Shown: in pieces, positions 32,129 through 43,058 of the stretch | Position numbering within the stretch: the first letter of the stretch is position 1 | How the letters are laid out: each line of letters begins with the position of its first letter | Assembly (NCBI GenBank): GCA_963575745.1 | Contig: CAUYUJ010021146.1 | Span: 40,855-104,854, forward strand | Source: Prorocentrum cordatum | Lineage: Eukaryota > Sar > Dinophyceae > Prorocentrales > Prorocentraceae | DNA length: 64,000 nucleotides | Reading direction: 5' to 3' | Program-made: the position numbers and the translations under genes | The notes under the pieces: generated by a model | Told to the model about the DNA's origin: nothing | The model's database searches: none | What the model saw: the letters and a program-made list of their open reading frames with translations, nothing else

Positions 32129-34156
32129 CCGCTGGGGCTTTCTCTACGCGTCTGATGCGGGGGGCCGTGGGCGATCCCGCGAGGTCGCGGCGCCCCGCGC
32201 CCGGCGGTGGGCCCCCAGGACTTCTTCCGCTTCCCCCGTGTCGGTGGCGAGCTCGGGGCCGCCACTGTCGCCGCATGCGAGCGCGCAGTTCATTCGGGCA
32301 GCGCGCCGCGCTGGGCCAGCAACGGGTGTCCCCCCAGTTCCGGCCATTGCGGCGCGCCGAGCAGCTCTGCCTTCACTTTCGCATTCGCAGTCATGCTGCC
32401 CTTTTCTTCCGTTCCTGACACGCGCCCGGTCCCCTAACGGTCATCAAGTGCCTTGGCTGCCGCGGCCAATGGTCCATGCCCGACCGCGCGCCGCCGCGTC
32501 ACTTCGTCGTATGTCCTAATTGTGCCCGCTAGCGGCCCTCCTTCGAACCCCCGTCAACCCGCTGGACTGTTTGTGGGGTGCCGCTGCAGCGGCAGGCCTG
32601 CTTTCGTTCTGCGTCGAGAGCATCGATGCTGCGGCCTGGACCCGCCCGCCAGCCCGTCGCGGCCGTTTGCCGCGCCGTCCCGCCCCGTCAACTGGTTCCG
32701 CGCAGACGACGCCGACGCGCCCGACGATGGGTTCGACGCAGATGATGTCAATCGCCCCGCCCCGAACATCACCTCGATTGGGGCGCGCGCTGCGCCTCCT
32801 GCGTGCGGCCCCGCGGGCGGGCAGGTCGAGGGCGCCTTTCGGGCTGCGGGTAACGAGTGGCGCCGCGGCTTCAAGCTGTGCGTCCCTGGCTGCCTCCCGC
32901 CTCTGCGGCAGCGCGGCTGCCGTTGGTGCAGACCTGCCCGCCCTCGGCGCTGGCCTCGCTGTTGCCCCTCCCTTCTGCGCGATTTTTTTTGTTTTTGTTT
33001 TTTTTTGGATTTCGCCCGGGCCCCCCGCGCCCCCTGGGGCCCCCAGCGCCCCCCGCCTTCCCTGGGGCGACCCGCCCGGGGCCCCGCGGCCTGCAGGCTG
33101 CGCCCGCTCCCGCTGCGAGTTCCTGTCTGGGCTTCCAGGGCGGCGTCTTTTCTGTTTGCCCTCGTTCCATCGCCAGCGCGGGCTCGCTGTGATGATCGCG
33201 TCGGCGCCTTCGCCCCGAGGATTCCAGCGTCCGCCGTGTCGGGTGCCCTCGAGGCCCATTTGCCCTTGTGTGCCCTGCTCTCTGTGATTAAGGCCGCAGC
33301 GCTGAGGTGGCGGAGGACCTCGTGGCTAGCTTTCGCCGCGCCGCTGCGGTTGCCGCAATCCGACTGGCAGTCTGACTTCCTCGTCCAGTGCCGCGTCGGC
33401 CTCGCCTCCTTCCGCGCCTCCGCCGCCTCTGGTGGTTCGTGCCCGCCTGGGTCGCCGCCTTGCCCCAGCGCTCCGTCGGCGCCGCCGCTCCGCCATCGCT
33501 GCTTGCTTCCGCTCACTGGCGCCCTCCGGCGTCGCGTGTTGTTTCCCCCTCCTTTTGCCGCCTTTGGTGATCCAAAGGATGAGCCCTCTGTGTCCGTCGC
33601 ATTGGCGCGCGGGTCCCGCCTGCTGGCGTTCCGCTGTCCGCGTTGGCTTCCCCGCCAGAGCCGCCTCCCTTCGGGCGCGGCCTCCGGCTGCCCTACCACC
33701 CGCCTAACTTTGACGTGCTCCTTGTTCGCCACCGCCTCCGCCCTTCCCAGCCTGCTGCGCGCCGCCCTGCCCCGCTGGCCCAGCCCCGGTGCCGTTCGCC
33801 CTGCGTTCGCCTGGCTCCCGCCAGCAGGCCGCCGCTGCTGCCGCTGGCTGCCTCGTGAGGGGCTGGCCACTTCACTTTGCTTCCGGCGCACGCGCTGGCG
33901 ACTGTTCTTGACGTTGTTCTTGGCCGCTGACGCTCGAGTGTGCAGTCGATCCAAAGCGGTTCTGCTTCTGACGGTCCGGCCTCGCGCGCTCGCTCGCCTC
34001 CGACTGCTCGACTTGCTCCGCCTCGCCGTAGCGCGCGAGGCCGCGACCGTCGAAAGTGTGAGGGGCCCCTGGTCCACCCTCGGCGTGAGCTGGCCCGGCC
34101 GCGGGCTCGCTCCCTTCGACTGTCTACGCGCGCCGCCGCGCGCGTGGTCGCAACGC
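32129..34156. other. GC-rich stretch, no supported gene
   Basis: Long frames exist on both strands (over 600 codons each way), but composition is uniform, no domain is visible and the two strands are equally open, as expected from GC-rich DNA poor in stop triplets. I do not call a gene. Confidence 0.5.
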
Positions 34157-34166
34157 CAGGAGGTGA

Positions 34167-34204
<38 letters not shown>

Positions 34205-34381
34205 CTGTGTGCACGCGGCGATCCAGAGCGATCCCGCCAGAGGGCTGGGCCGCGCGAGCCCGCGCCCACCGCTCTGCGAGTTACTCCGCCTCGTCGCTGC
34301 GCGCGAGGCCGCGACCGCCAACGTGTGTTTGTTTGTTTGTTTGTTTGTTTGTTAGTTTGTTTGTTTGTTTGTTTGTTTGTT

Positions 34382-34432
<51 letters not shown>

Positions 34433-34515
34433 CTGTGTGTCTGTGTGTTCGTGGATTTGTACATGTTTATGAATTCAGTTGCTTCAGTGTGTGTGTGTGT
34501 CCTTCTGACGTCTTT
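34157..34515 (+). repeat. Microsatellites (GT)n and (GTTT)n
   Basis: (GT)n at 34167-34203, (GTTT)n at about 34325-34387 passing into (GT)n to about 34445, and a short (GT)n at 34487-34500. The intervening GC-rich bases contain no gene. Confidence 0.9.
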
Positions 34516-36160
34516 GCCATTTGGAAAAGTTCAGAGGTACATGCTTGATTTATGAGTTGTTCTCAGACGGCATCTTTGGCACAGCATGTGTACCACTGCC
34601 TGCTACGTATTGCCCCGCGTTCGCGAGCCGATTGTTGTAACCCTGGCGTCTCGTTTTCTTTCTGATCCATATGAGCTGCGCACAATTGGTGCGCGCAGGT
34701 TTCGTCGGGTGGCCCGTTCTTCGTTGGTTTTGTGGTGCATGCGGCCATATGGAAGGTTGGAACGCGGCTGTATTCGTAGAGTGCAAAATATTTGGCCAGG
34801 TTTTCTGGCGGTTTTTGGCGGGCGTGATCATGCTGCGTCGGGGTGGACCAACGTGGTCGTACATCCAGTTTGTGACATGCGATTCTTGCGCGCGTGCGGG
34901 GAAGCCGTTTGTATCGAACCATTTTGGGGTAGTGACGCAAACTTTGATGTTCGGAAGTGTCAACTCGGACGGTCATCCTGGTTTCGTGGGATCTGGTGAT
35001 GGTGCTGGCGTCGAGACTGAGCACAAACGTCCGCGTTTGTGCACATCGACAGCGTCGCTTGGGTGGGAGGCCTGGGCGGCGGGCCAAAATATCCTTCGCG
35101 CGGAGGGCAAGACTACCGGAGTCTGCGGAGAGGAGGGTCCAGCTTCCACGATGCGGTGCTGCATTTCTGTGTTCGTTTGACAGAACTTTGGATTTGTATG
35201 TTCGGTTGACAAATCTGTCCATCAAGTGCGCATGTAATGATCTGAGCCCTTAGTGGGATCTTTCGAGCGACGTGTTTCGAAGGGGGCGCAAAACGCAAGA
35301 CGTTTTGGTGAAATGTTCACCTTCACACATTGTCGTCCGAACCATCGCCCTCAGGACGAGCAGGAGCATGATGATCCTGCGGCTGCTGGTGATGATGATA
35401 ATAATGATACTTATGAAGATGATGCTGCTGATGATGATGATGATGAGGATGATCTTGGAATGAAGGAAGATGAAGACAAGGATAATGACGACTGAGAGAA
35501 GCTCAAGATGCATCAACGAAATTGCAATACACCCTCCAGTCCAGGGTCCCCTCTTCATTCTGCCCCCACGCCTGCTTCTTTTCGGTGCGGGAAGCGCCCC
35601 CTCGAGGGCCGCGCGCCCCATGTAGCTGCCATTCAAACGAGAAACACGCTTGGACAAGTAGCCCCCCTCCTCTTTTTCTTGTAGCCCTGAGTCATGTCAA
35701 TGTGTGGGATCACTATGTTCGAATGCGTTTCAAGCGATCATCCCATTTTCGAAAGGGAGCCTCCCCCCATCGGTGTAGCTGGCTAGGTCCCAGCGACAGC
35801 CCCATCCTGAACATGAGTCGCTCGCAATCCGTGTAGCTGTTGCGCATGTTGTGGCTTCGTGCATTGTCTGTTGAAAGACCGATCGTCAGCTCAATTTTGA
35901 AACTCAAATGCAGTGCATCCGCGCAGGCGTTAAAAGCTTGTAGGACGAATGTGCATGGCGCCAGCGCGACGACCACAGTTTGGAATCTATTTATCCCTCG
36001 TTCGTTTGACTTCGGGTTGGGTAGCTTTCAAGACAGATGTGCGCTGCTTAATGTGAGAGCAATGTGTTAGAAAAGTTCAGCATCTTTGGCATAAATGCTT
36101 GTGAGGGCGCCAAGACTGCCCACCGACACGACTGCTCTACTGGCTTTCAGTCCATCCTGC
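34516..36160. other. Unique stretch with unrecognised ORFs
   Basis: A 169-codon plus frame (34671-35180) contains a C-G-A-C and a C-D-S-C pair but no family I know. A short acidic frame at 35253-35495 is mostly a (GAT)n repeat. The rest shows nothing supported. Confidence 0.3.
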
Positions 36161-36164
36161 CATC

Positions 36165-36600
36165 ATGCCTGGGCCGATGACCGACTGCCTCTTCGAGGCC
36201 TCTTGGGGTCTCTGGGCCTCTCGGAAACCTCTCTGGGGCCTGTGGGGGCGTCCTGGGGGCCTCTTGGAGGCCTTCTGGGCTGACTTGACCTTTGTGGCTG
36301 GTCCGCAGAGCATCCAAGACGGGCCAAAACGCTCCCAATCAGGCCTTAGGACTTACCTGGGCCCTCTTGCGGCCCTCTGCTGGCCCTCTTGTGCCATCTT
36401 GGTGCCGTCGTGGGCGGCTTTGGGCCCTTCTCGGCCGGCGGGGGCGTTTGTTGGCTCTCTTGGTTGGGGCCCTCTTTGGGGCCGTCTGGAAGACTTTGGA
36501 GGATCTCGTGGGCTGTATTGCCCACTAACCAAAACTCTTCGGGCCCTCTTGGAATTTCTCCGCGGTCCTCTTGGAATTATCTTGAGCGGAGAAGTCCAAG
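36165..36600 (+). repeat. Degenerate minisatellite based on GGGCCTCTTGG
   Basis: GGCCCTCTTG, GGCCTCTTGG, GGGCCTCTCGG and similar words recur roughly every 20-25 bases across the stretch (for example near 36198, 36257, 36358, 36383, 36475 and 36540). The unit is too diverged to fix a consensus by eye. No gene is seen. Confidence 0.5.
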
Positions 36601-36604
36601 AAGT

Positions 36605-36639
36605 GCAACACATATTTATGTATGTATTTATATATATAT

Positions 36640-36686
<47 letters not shown>

Positions 36687-37094
36687 CAAGTATATGTATA
36701 TGTATGTATATATTTATATGTATGTGAACGTATATACATGTGTACACATGTATGTAAATGTATGTACATGCATGCATGTATGCATGCATGCATGTATGTA
36801 TGTATGCATGCATGTATGTATGCATGCATGCATACATGCATGTATGTATGCATGTATGTATGTATGTATGCATGTATGTAGATATGTATGTATGTGCGTA
36901 TGCATGCATGCATGCATGCATGCATGCATGCATGCACGCGTGCATGTATGTATGTATGTATGTATGTATGCATGTATGTATGTATGCATGTATGCATGTA
37001 TGTATGCATGCATGCATGCATGCATGCATGCATGTATGCATGTATGTATGTATGGATGCATGTATGTATGTATATATGTATGCATGCATGCATG

Positions 37095-37128
<34 letters not shown>

Positions 37129-37206
37129 TGTATGTATGTATATATAGGTTCATGTGTATGTGTGTGTATGCATGTATATGTATATAAACGTATGTATGTA
37201 TGTATG

Positions 37207-37237
<31 letters not shown>

Positions 37238-37497
37238 GTATGTATGTATGTATGTATGTAGGTAGGTAGGTAGGTAGGTAGGTAGGTAGGTAGATAGGTA
37301 GTTATGCATGCATGCATGCATGCATGCATGCATGCATGCATGTATGTATGTATGTATGCATGTATGAATGTATGCATGTATGTATGTATGGCATGCATGC
37401 ATGCGTGCATGCGTGCGTGCATGCATGCATGCTTGCAGGTATGTATGCATGTATGTATGTATGCATGTATGTATGTATGTATGTATGCATGTATTCC
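36605..37497. repeat. Tetranucleotide array (ATGT / ATGC / GTAG), about 890 bp
   Basis: A (TA)n stretch at 36630-36680 runs into (ATGT)n and (ATGC)n blocks, with a (GTAG)n block at 37257-37302. Blocks alternate, so several expansions took place. All Met-Tyr-Val and His-Thr-Tyr frames here are repeat translations. Confidence 0.95.
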
Positions 37498-37616
37498 CAC
37501 GCCTAGGTTTTTGATTGATTTCGGCTTTCCTGGAACACCTTTTGGCGTTCCCTATGGTGTCTTGGAAGCCTCTTGAGGGGAGGAGGTGGAAGAGGAGGAA
37601 TGGGTGGGGGTAATAG

Positions 37617-37674
37617 AGGTGCCGTCCCCGCCGTCGCCGTCGCCGTCGCCGCCGTCGCCGTCCGTCGCCGCCGC

Positions 37675-37716
<42 letters not shown>

Positions 37717-37803
37717 TTGTCGTCCTCGTTGTCGTCGCCGCCGTCGCCGCCGCCGTCGTCGTCGCCGTTGTCGTCGCCGTCGTCGTCGTCGCCGCCGCCG
37801 CCC
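37617..37803 (+). repeat. (GTC)n/(GCC)n trinucleotide array
   Basis: An imperfect GTC and GCC run directly upstream of a CAG that could be a splice acceptor at 37808-37810. Confidence 0.85.
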
Positions 37804-37810
37804 CTCGCCT

Positions 37811-38012
37811 CCCAGGCGCTGCTGGAGGCCAGGCGGCAGCCCGGCGGCGCGCTGCCGGGCGGAGCCCGCCGCCCCTTCGCGGGGCCGCGCGCCCCGCTGG
37901 AGCACGCCGGCGGCGGCGGCGGCGGGCGCCCGGCGGCGGAGCCCGAGGGCGGCCCGGCTCCGTGGGGCGAGCTCGGCAGTGCCGGCTCGGCGGCGGCCTC
38001 AATCTGGCGGCG
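37811..38012 (+). other. Candidate host exon, GC-rich
   Basis: After CCTCGCCTCCCAG, a frame reads A-L-L-E-A-R-R-Q-P-G-G-A-L, then a Gly-rich stretch, then W-G-E-L-G-S-A-G. GC content and third-base bias jump here relative to the flanks, and the acceptor-like CCCAG precedes it, as for the BTB exon at 47.86 kb. No domain is recognised; it may be an exon or a GC-rich island. Confidence 0.25.
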
Positions 38013-38025
38013 CGCAGAGTCAAGC

Positions 38026-38225
38026 TTTGGACGCCCGAAATGGGTACGGAAGAACCAACAACAAATGTTGTCCCAAACCAACAGCGGCCGCTGTTGGGCA
38101 TGCGGCCTTCTGTATCGAATGGGCACAGGCCGCGGCGGCGTGGACAGCGAATCCGGCTCAAAATGAAGAGGAACTGCTGTTGGGCATTGTACCCATTCTT
38201 TCCGTACCCATTTCGGGCGTCCAGA
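38026..38225. mobile_element. MITE-like element, 200 bp, with terminal inverted repeats
   Basis: The left end TTTGGACGCCCGAAATGGGT is matched by the right end read in reverse, TCTGGACGCCCGAAATGGGT. The arms are about 25 bases with one mismatch. CAAGC flanks both ends (38021-38025 and 38226-38230) as a 5-bp target duplication. A perfect 20-base palindrome, CCAACAGCGGCCGCTGTTGG, lies inside near 38079-38098. It encodes nothing. Confidence 0.8.
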
Positions 38226-39079
38226 CAAGCAGTGGCGAAGCGTACTGGCTGGCCTATGGGCCCACCAAAGCATGTTCTAAGAGCCGTTTGTGTTCGGCAC
38301 GAAACGTTCTTAGAACGTTTCTGGCTACGACCGTCCTGTTTTCAAATATCGGGTTTATGTTCTCAGAACATTGTTTTTGTTTTTGGAATCTTTTTGGCCC
38401 CTGTTGTTCGGAGGTTGATGGGCCTCCTCCCCTGACACGTCGATTAGCGAATTGGCCGTTTTCGGTTCGCGAGAGGGCGTCGCGGCCGTCATTTTTGCGG
38501 GTCCAGGTCCGTCGGTTTCGGTCTGAGGCCGTTTTCAATAAGGGGAGGTTGGCTAAAGGGAGACCTTGCTCACCGCAGGGGGTAGGGGGAGGGGGGAAGG
38601 CTTCTTAGAAGGAGGCCGCTTCTCAGAAGGTGGCGGCCTCACACCCACAGACGAGGCCCTCGCCTTCTGAGAGGGCTGGAGCGCTTCCGAGAGGCCTTCC
38701 GCCCTCCCCCTGCCCCCCCTCTGCGCGTGGCCCAGTCGTGGCCTCGGGCCCGCGGGCGGCATCTGGCGCTCGGGCGTCGGGCGTCGCCCTGCGGAGGAGG
38801 GCGGGCGTCGGGCGCGCGCCGGCGGAGGGCGCTCGGCGGAGAGTCCGGGGGCGATCGGGCACCGTGGGGCGGCTTGGGCGGTGCTGGCCCGGCGCCGGGC
38901 GGCTCGGCGAGCGCGGGGGGGGGGGCGGGAGGGCTCGGGCCTGCTGGCCCCCGTGCGCGCGAGATGGGTCCCGCTCCTCCCGCGCTCCCCCCCGTCCTGG
39001 TCCTCTGGCACCCTGCCCTCGCCCCCCGTCCCCTGCCCCCCCCCCCTGTTCCTTTTACAGCTGCAAATCATGAGTGCTA
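38226..39079. other. No supported gene; foldback-repeat copy at 38590-38700
   Basis: 38226-38580 is unique, with a near-palindromic GAAACGTTCT-T-AGAACGTTTC at about 38300. The region around 38590-38700 contains GGCTTCTTAGAAGGAGGCC and related CTTCTGAGAAGG words of the foldback family described at 42.06 kb. 38700-39060 is GC-rich without recognisable domains. Confidence 0.4.
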
Positions 39080-39085
39080 GTCGCC

Positions 39086-39125
<40 letters not shown>

Positions 39126-39840
39126 CCCCCCTGACCATGTACCGAGAGTAGCCGCCCCCTCCTCCGCGTCCCGCCTCAGGATCTGCGCGAAGTGGGTTTT
39201 CACGTGCTTCTTGGAAAAGGTACTCGCTGCAGCGCGGGCCACATTTTTGGATCGGCGGGCCCTGGCGCGGGCTCCATTGCTGGATCTCACAGGCCTCGCA
39301 CTCGCAGGCCCCACGGTTCCCAGAGGAGCCACAGGTGGCGCAGGTCGTCCCGCGGGTTCCCCGGGTGCCACCAGTCTGGCAGGTGCCAGCGGCCCCAGAG
39401 GTCCCACGGATCCGACAGGTCCCGCAAGTCCCTGAGCAAGGGCGCCCTCGAGGGCGCGAAGTTATTCGCGCTTCGCGCTTCGCGGTTCGGCTCCGATTCC
39501 TCATCCTCCTCTTCTCCCCTGGGAGGCGGCGCGAGAGCGCGAAGTTGTTCGCACTTCGCGCTTCGCGCAGCGCGAAGCGCGAAGTTGGGAGCCCTTGCCG
39601 AGGTCCCAGAGGTGTCGCGTGTCTCACAGGTCCCACGGGGGCCCCCGCAGGTCCCGCCAGTGCCGCGTGCTCCGCAGGTCTCGCAGGTCTCCAAGTCCCA
39701 GGAGTTCCCACGGGTCCCGCGGGCCTCACGGGTCCCACGGGTGCTGCAGGTCTCGCAGGCCCCGCAGGCCCCGCAGGCCACGGAGGTCCCCCAGGCCACG
39801 CAGGTTCACAAGTTTCCCTCTTTCGACTGTGCGTAACGCG
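39080..39840. repeat. (CT)n and 9-bp CCACAGGTC-type minisatellite with collagen-like translation
   Basis: (CT)n at 39086-39124. From about 39288 to 39440 and 39590 to 39810, nine-base words CCGCAGGTC, CCACGGGTC and CACAGGTCC recur. In one plus frame they read Gly-Pro-x triplets (G-P-T-G-A-P-A-G-P), collagen-like; on the minus strand Gly-Thr-x and Gly-Pro-x. The two blocks are separated by foldback words GCGAAGTT and TTCGCGCTTCGCG. No real collagen gene is supported. Confidence 0.65.
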
Positions 39841-40203
39841 ATGAGGTCTTCTATGAAGTTCCTGGTCGGCTAGACACGCGTCCGCGGATAGAGAACACAT
39901 CAGCGCAATGGGAAGGGATGGGAGGGAGGAATAGAGGAATAGGATGTCAGACGTGTCGCGACCGCACCAAGCTTGCCTCCCACCCCCTCGCCTCTCTCTT
40001 CTCCCATCTCTTCTCCTCGCCTCTACTCTGCTCCCCTTTTTTTGTTTCCTTCTCTCCTCTCCTCAACTCCTCCGCTGCCCCTCCTTATTCTTCGTGTCCG
40101 CAGTTCGCTCCCTCCTGGCATCTCCTGTCCCACCCTCTGCTGCCCTCCTTTCCTCTTCTCCCCATCCTGGTCGCCCTCTTCCTTGGCGTCCTTCCTCCCC
40201 CTT
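39841..40203. other. Pyrimidine-rich stretch, nothing recognised
   Basis: A CT-rich stretch (CTCCTC, CTTCTCC words) keeps all three plus frames open for 85-105 codons. No gene is supported. Confidence 0.5.
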
Positions 40204-40372
40204 CTGAGCATTTTCTTTGGGTGGAGGGCACAGGGTGAAATCTGAAATGCCGTTTCGATGGATTTTCGAGGCTTGAATCTGCAGAAGGTGAACCACAGGA
40301 CGGATGGATTTTCGAGGGGCAAAAAGCCCATACGGATTTCACCCTGAGCCCTCCACCCTAAGAAAATGCTCA
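40204..40372. mobile_element. Foldback/MITE-like element with 38-bp inverted ends
   Basis: The left arm 40204-40241 (starting TGAGCATTTTCTT) and right arm 40335-40372 are inverted copies over 38 bases with two mismatches. The interior has two copies of GATGGATTTTCGAGG (near 40257 and 40303). No clean flanking duplication was found. Confidence 0.75.
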
Positions 40373-40439
40373 GTCCTTCGAGCTCCTCCTCCCCGTCGCC
40401 CCCACCGGCCTCTTCGATCAAATGGGTCACCTGCGGGGG

Positions 40440-41195
40440 CTTGATGGTAACCGCGCTTCGCGCGTCGCGGCCTGGTCCAGAGCGACTGCCCTCCTCCAAG
40501 GGAGCGGTGCGAGGGCGCGAGGGTGCGAAGATAACTGCGCGTCGCGCATCGCGGAGCGCGATGCAACATTAGGCGAGCTAGGGAATGATTTCCTCCTGTT
40601 CGACCTCTTCCACCCCTTCGTCTTTTCTCCTGGCGTTTTCTCCTCCTCGCCTCCTCGACCCGAGACTGCCTGCGTGCTGAGAAGTGCGGCACCCTCTCCG
40701 AGGGCCTGTGTGGCAGCCTGACTGACTCTGACCGCGCCGGGTCGCGCGCCAGTCCAGACCGGTCGTCCACTCTGAATTCTTGTTGGCTGTTCTCTCTCCT
40801 TGGTGATAACACTCGAATGCCAAACAAGGGTATAAGCATAAACTTTCGGAGCGCATTTCTTTGATCGGCGCTGGTCCCCCCCTGGCGGCGCCGCCCCTGG
40901 CGCGCTTCGCGCGCCAGAGAGGGGGGTCCAGCAGGGGCAAGAATGTAAAGGACCGCGCATCACGCTTCGGGGTCTGTGCCGCAGGGGTGACCCTCCTCCC
41001 TTGGCGGCGCGGGGGCGCAACAGTAATCGTGCTTCGCGCTCCTAGGGTAACACACAGTGACATAAAGATGACAACTCTGAGGTCCGCGCGGATTTCTCGG
41101 ATCGGCGCGCGCCGGTGGCGGCGCCAGAGGCGCCGCCAGGGGGCTCCATCGCCGATCCGAGAACTCCGCGCAGACCTTCGAGTTTTATGTTTAAG
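40440..41195. repeat. Cluster of GCGCTTCGCGC palindromes and inverted repeats
   Basis: GCGCTTCGCGC-type hairpins occur at about 40455, 40540, 40908 and 41030, as well as at 39460-39590. An inverted pair spans 41065-41190: CGGATTTCTCGGATCGGCG on the left and CGCCGATCCGAGAACTCCG on the right, with an inner hairpin GGCGGCGCC / GGCGCCGCC. A related copy with TTTGATCGGCGCTGG starts near 40855. No gene is seen. Confidence 0.65.
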
Positions 41196-41233
41196 TCATT
41201 CTTTTGTTCCCCTAACTGTGAGAAAACGCGAGG

Positions 41234-41758
41234 TTGGGCGACCCATGTTTTCTTCTTCGTGACCCGTCAGCAGCGCAAGCCGAGGCCTCGCAGCCGCTCT
41301 GGGGCGCGGCTCCTTCCGACCAGCCCGCGAACTTTGTCGCCGAGCTGCTCCTGGACGAGGGCAGCTGTCAGGAACTCAGTGGCCAGATTTTGGAGCCGTC
41401 TCGGGGTCTGAGATGGCCCAGCACTGGTCCTGGCCAGCAGGAATGGCGGGGGCATTTTCGAGGTTCTGACTTGGAGGAGGCCTTTTGTCTTTTTCGGCCT
41501 CCCAGAGCCGCTTTCGGGCCCTGGGACTGTGCACAGCGGATCCGGGGTGAAGGACTGCACCGGCTGGACCCTGGGGGTCCAGGGACCGACTTTACTGCTT
41601 CGAGGACATCAGACATCCTGTTGCAGTCAGAGCCGGCAGGGACCGACTTTGAGTGGATTTGGCCTCGTGCCCCCCTCCTGACTGATTCTCGGGAGTTCCA
41701 ACCAGTTCAGACCCCTCGGCTGTTTCCGAGCTCTGGGTGCTTGGCGCGGCCCGCCTAG
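41234..41758 (+). other. Unrecognised ORF, possible exon
   Basis: A 174-codon plus frame. The segment after GACCCGTCAG (about 41272-41370) reads like protein: N-F-V-A-E-L-L-L-D-E-G-S-C-Q-E-L. The remainder is less convincing. It could contain a host exon, but no domain or reliable splice pair is visible. Confidence 0.3.
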
Positions 41759-42059
41759 CTCTCAACCGGAAGAGGCTCGCTCTCGACCCGCAGACCGAAA
41801 AAACTGTTTCCGAGCTCGATCTCCCCCAGATCGGCCGATGCTCTGCGGGTGCCGTCCGGCCCAGGGGCAGCGGCGAGGCAGCGTGAAGAGGAGTGTGGCC
41901 AGCGCTGGCAGGCAGGCAGCGAGGGCGCAGACGGCTCGCGCGGGGCCGCCGGACCTCTCGACAGCCTCCCGGGGACCTCCTTTGATTTCCCCGGAGAAGC
42001 AGCTTGGAGACGGCAAGCCGTCTGGGCGAAACACAGCAGTCTGGATGATTCGGGTATTC

Positions 42060-42280
42060 TGGAGGCTGAAACCGAGAGTCGGCGGCAAGCGAGGGGGGAA
42101 GCGAGAAGGAGAAGGCCTTCTCAGGAGGCTGCGGGGGTTCTGAGAATCCCTCGCGCCTTCCGAGCTGATGAGTTTTCTGTATCTTCGGGGAAGGCTCAGG
42201 ACATTCCTCAGAAGGCCCGGGGGACTTCCGAGCTCTCTGAGAAGGCCCGCTCCTTCTCGCTTCCCCCCTGGGCTCGCCTC
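42060..42280. repeat. Dispersed foldback family (CTTCTCAGAAGGC words)
   Basis: A stretch of about 95 bp at 42078-42180 (AAGCGAGGGGGGAAGCGAGA, then TCCCTCGCGCCTTC) is repeated in reverse at 47164-47262. Partial copies lie at 42230-42280, 46795-46870 and 38590-38700. Each contains a CCTTCTCAGAAGG-like palindrome. It is a small non-coding repeat family, at least four copies in this window. Confidence 0.65.
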
Positions 42281-42682
42281 CGACAGAAGACGAGGGCAGC
42301 GGCGCTTCATCACTCGCACGCGTCGGTCCTTCGCCCCCTCCCCCCGAGGAGGTGGAGGAGGACCAGTGTAAACCCAAGATTCATCAACGATGTTGGAGTA
42401 AAGCCTCCCTGCAAGCTCCCTCTTCACAGGCCCCTGACGGTTCACTTCTATTGAGGGAACTGCCTCGTTGGAAGACACCCGTTTGAAGTCCCCGAAGCAT
42501 GCCAGAACATCGTTCTCGGGATTCCAACGCCACGGATCAACCTGACTGTTGCGTTTTGACGATCCTGAATGGTGCCGGAACGCCATTCCTTGGACCTCAA
42601 CACAGAGAATTAACGTAGCTGTTGCACCCGTATATTCCTGAATCCTTCCGAAACACCGTTTTTGGTACACTGATGATGGGAA

Positions 42683-42963
42683 TCCGTGACACTCTTGAGA
42701 GTTTTGTGAACGAAGGTACGCGGCGCTAAGGCGAGAGCCACATTTTGAAAAGGAACCGCCCTCAATCCGTGAAACTCTTGCAAATGTTTAAAACGAGTGT
42801 GCGCCGCGCTACGGCGAGAGCCACATTTTGAAAAGGAACTGCCCTCAGTCCGTGAAACTCTTGTTGCAATTTTTGAAACCGAATGTGCGCAGCGCTAAGG
42901 CGAGAGCCAAATTTTGAAAACCACTCGCCCTCAGTCCGTGAAATTGTTGCCAATTTTGAAGCT
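42683..42963 (+). repeat. Tandem repeat, about 82-86 bp x 3 plus a partial unit
   Basis: Units start near 42713, 42795 and 42881, each with GCGCTAAGGCGAGAGCCA, ATTTTGAAAA and CCCTCAGTCCGTGAAACTC. A partial unit (TCCGTGACACTCTTGAGAG) precedes them. Copy differences are scattered point changes. There is no gene from 42281 to 43058. Confidence 0.8.
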
Positions 42964-43058
42964 TCAGAGTCATCTGTGGTGAGGAAGTTTCAGGCGAAAC
43001 GCCCGGCTTGCCTTAAAAACTGACCTCGGGGTGCGACAGGGAGAAGTTGTTTTTAAGG

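Noticed and set aside
32453-34555. 700-codon plus frame and 636-codon minus frame over the same DNA
   Set aside because: GC-rich DNA with few stops; both strands equally open and no motif visible.
36353-38161. 602-codon minus-strand frame with Tyr-Ile-His-Thr runs
   Set aside because: It is the translation of the tetranucleotide array plus GC-rich flanks; no domain and no start context.
39335-39844. Collagen gene
   Set aside because: Gly-x-y pattern arises from a nine-base minisatellite and appears on both strands; no signal peptide or flanking domain.
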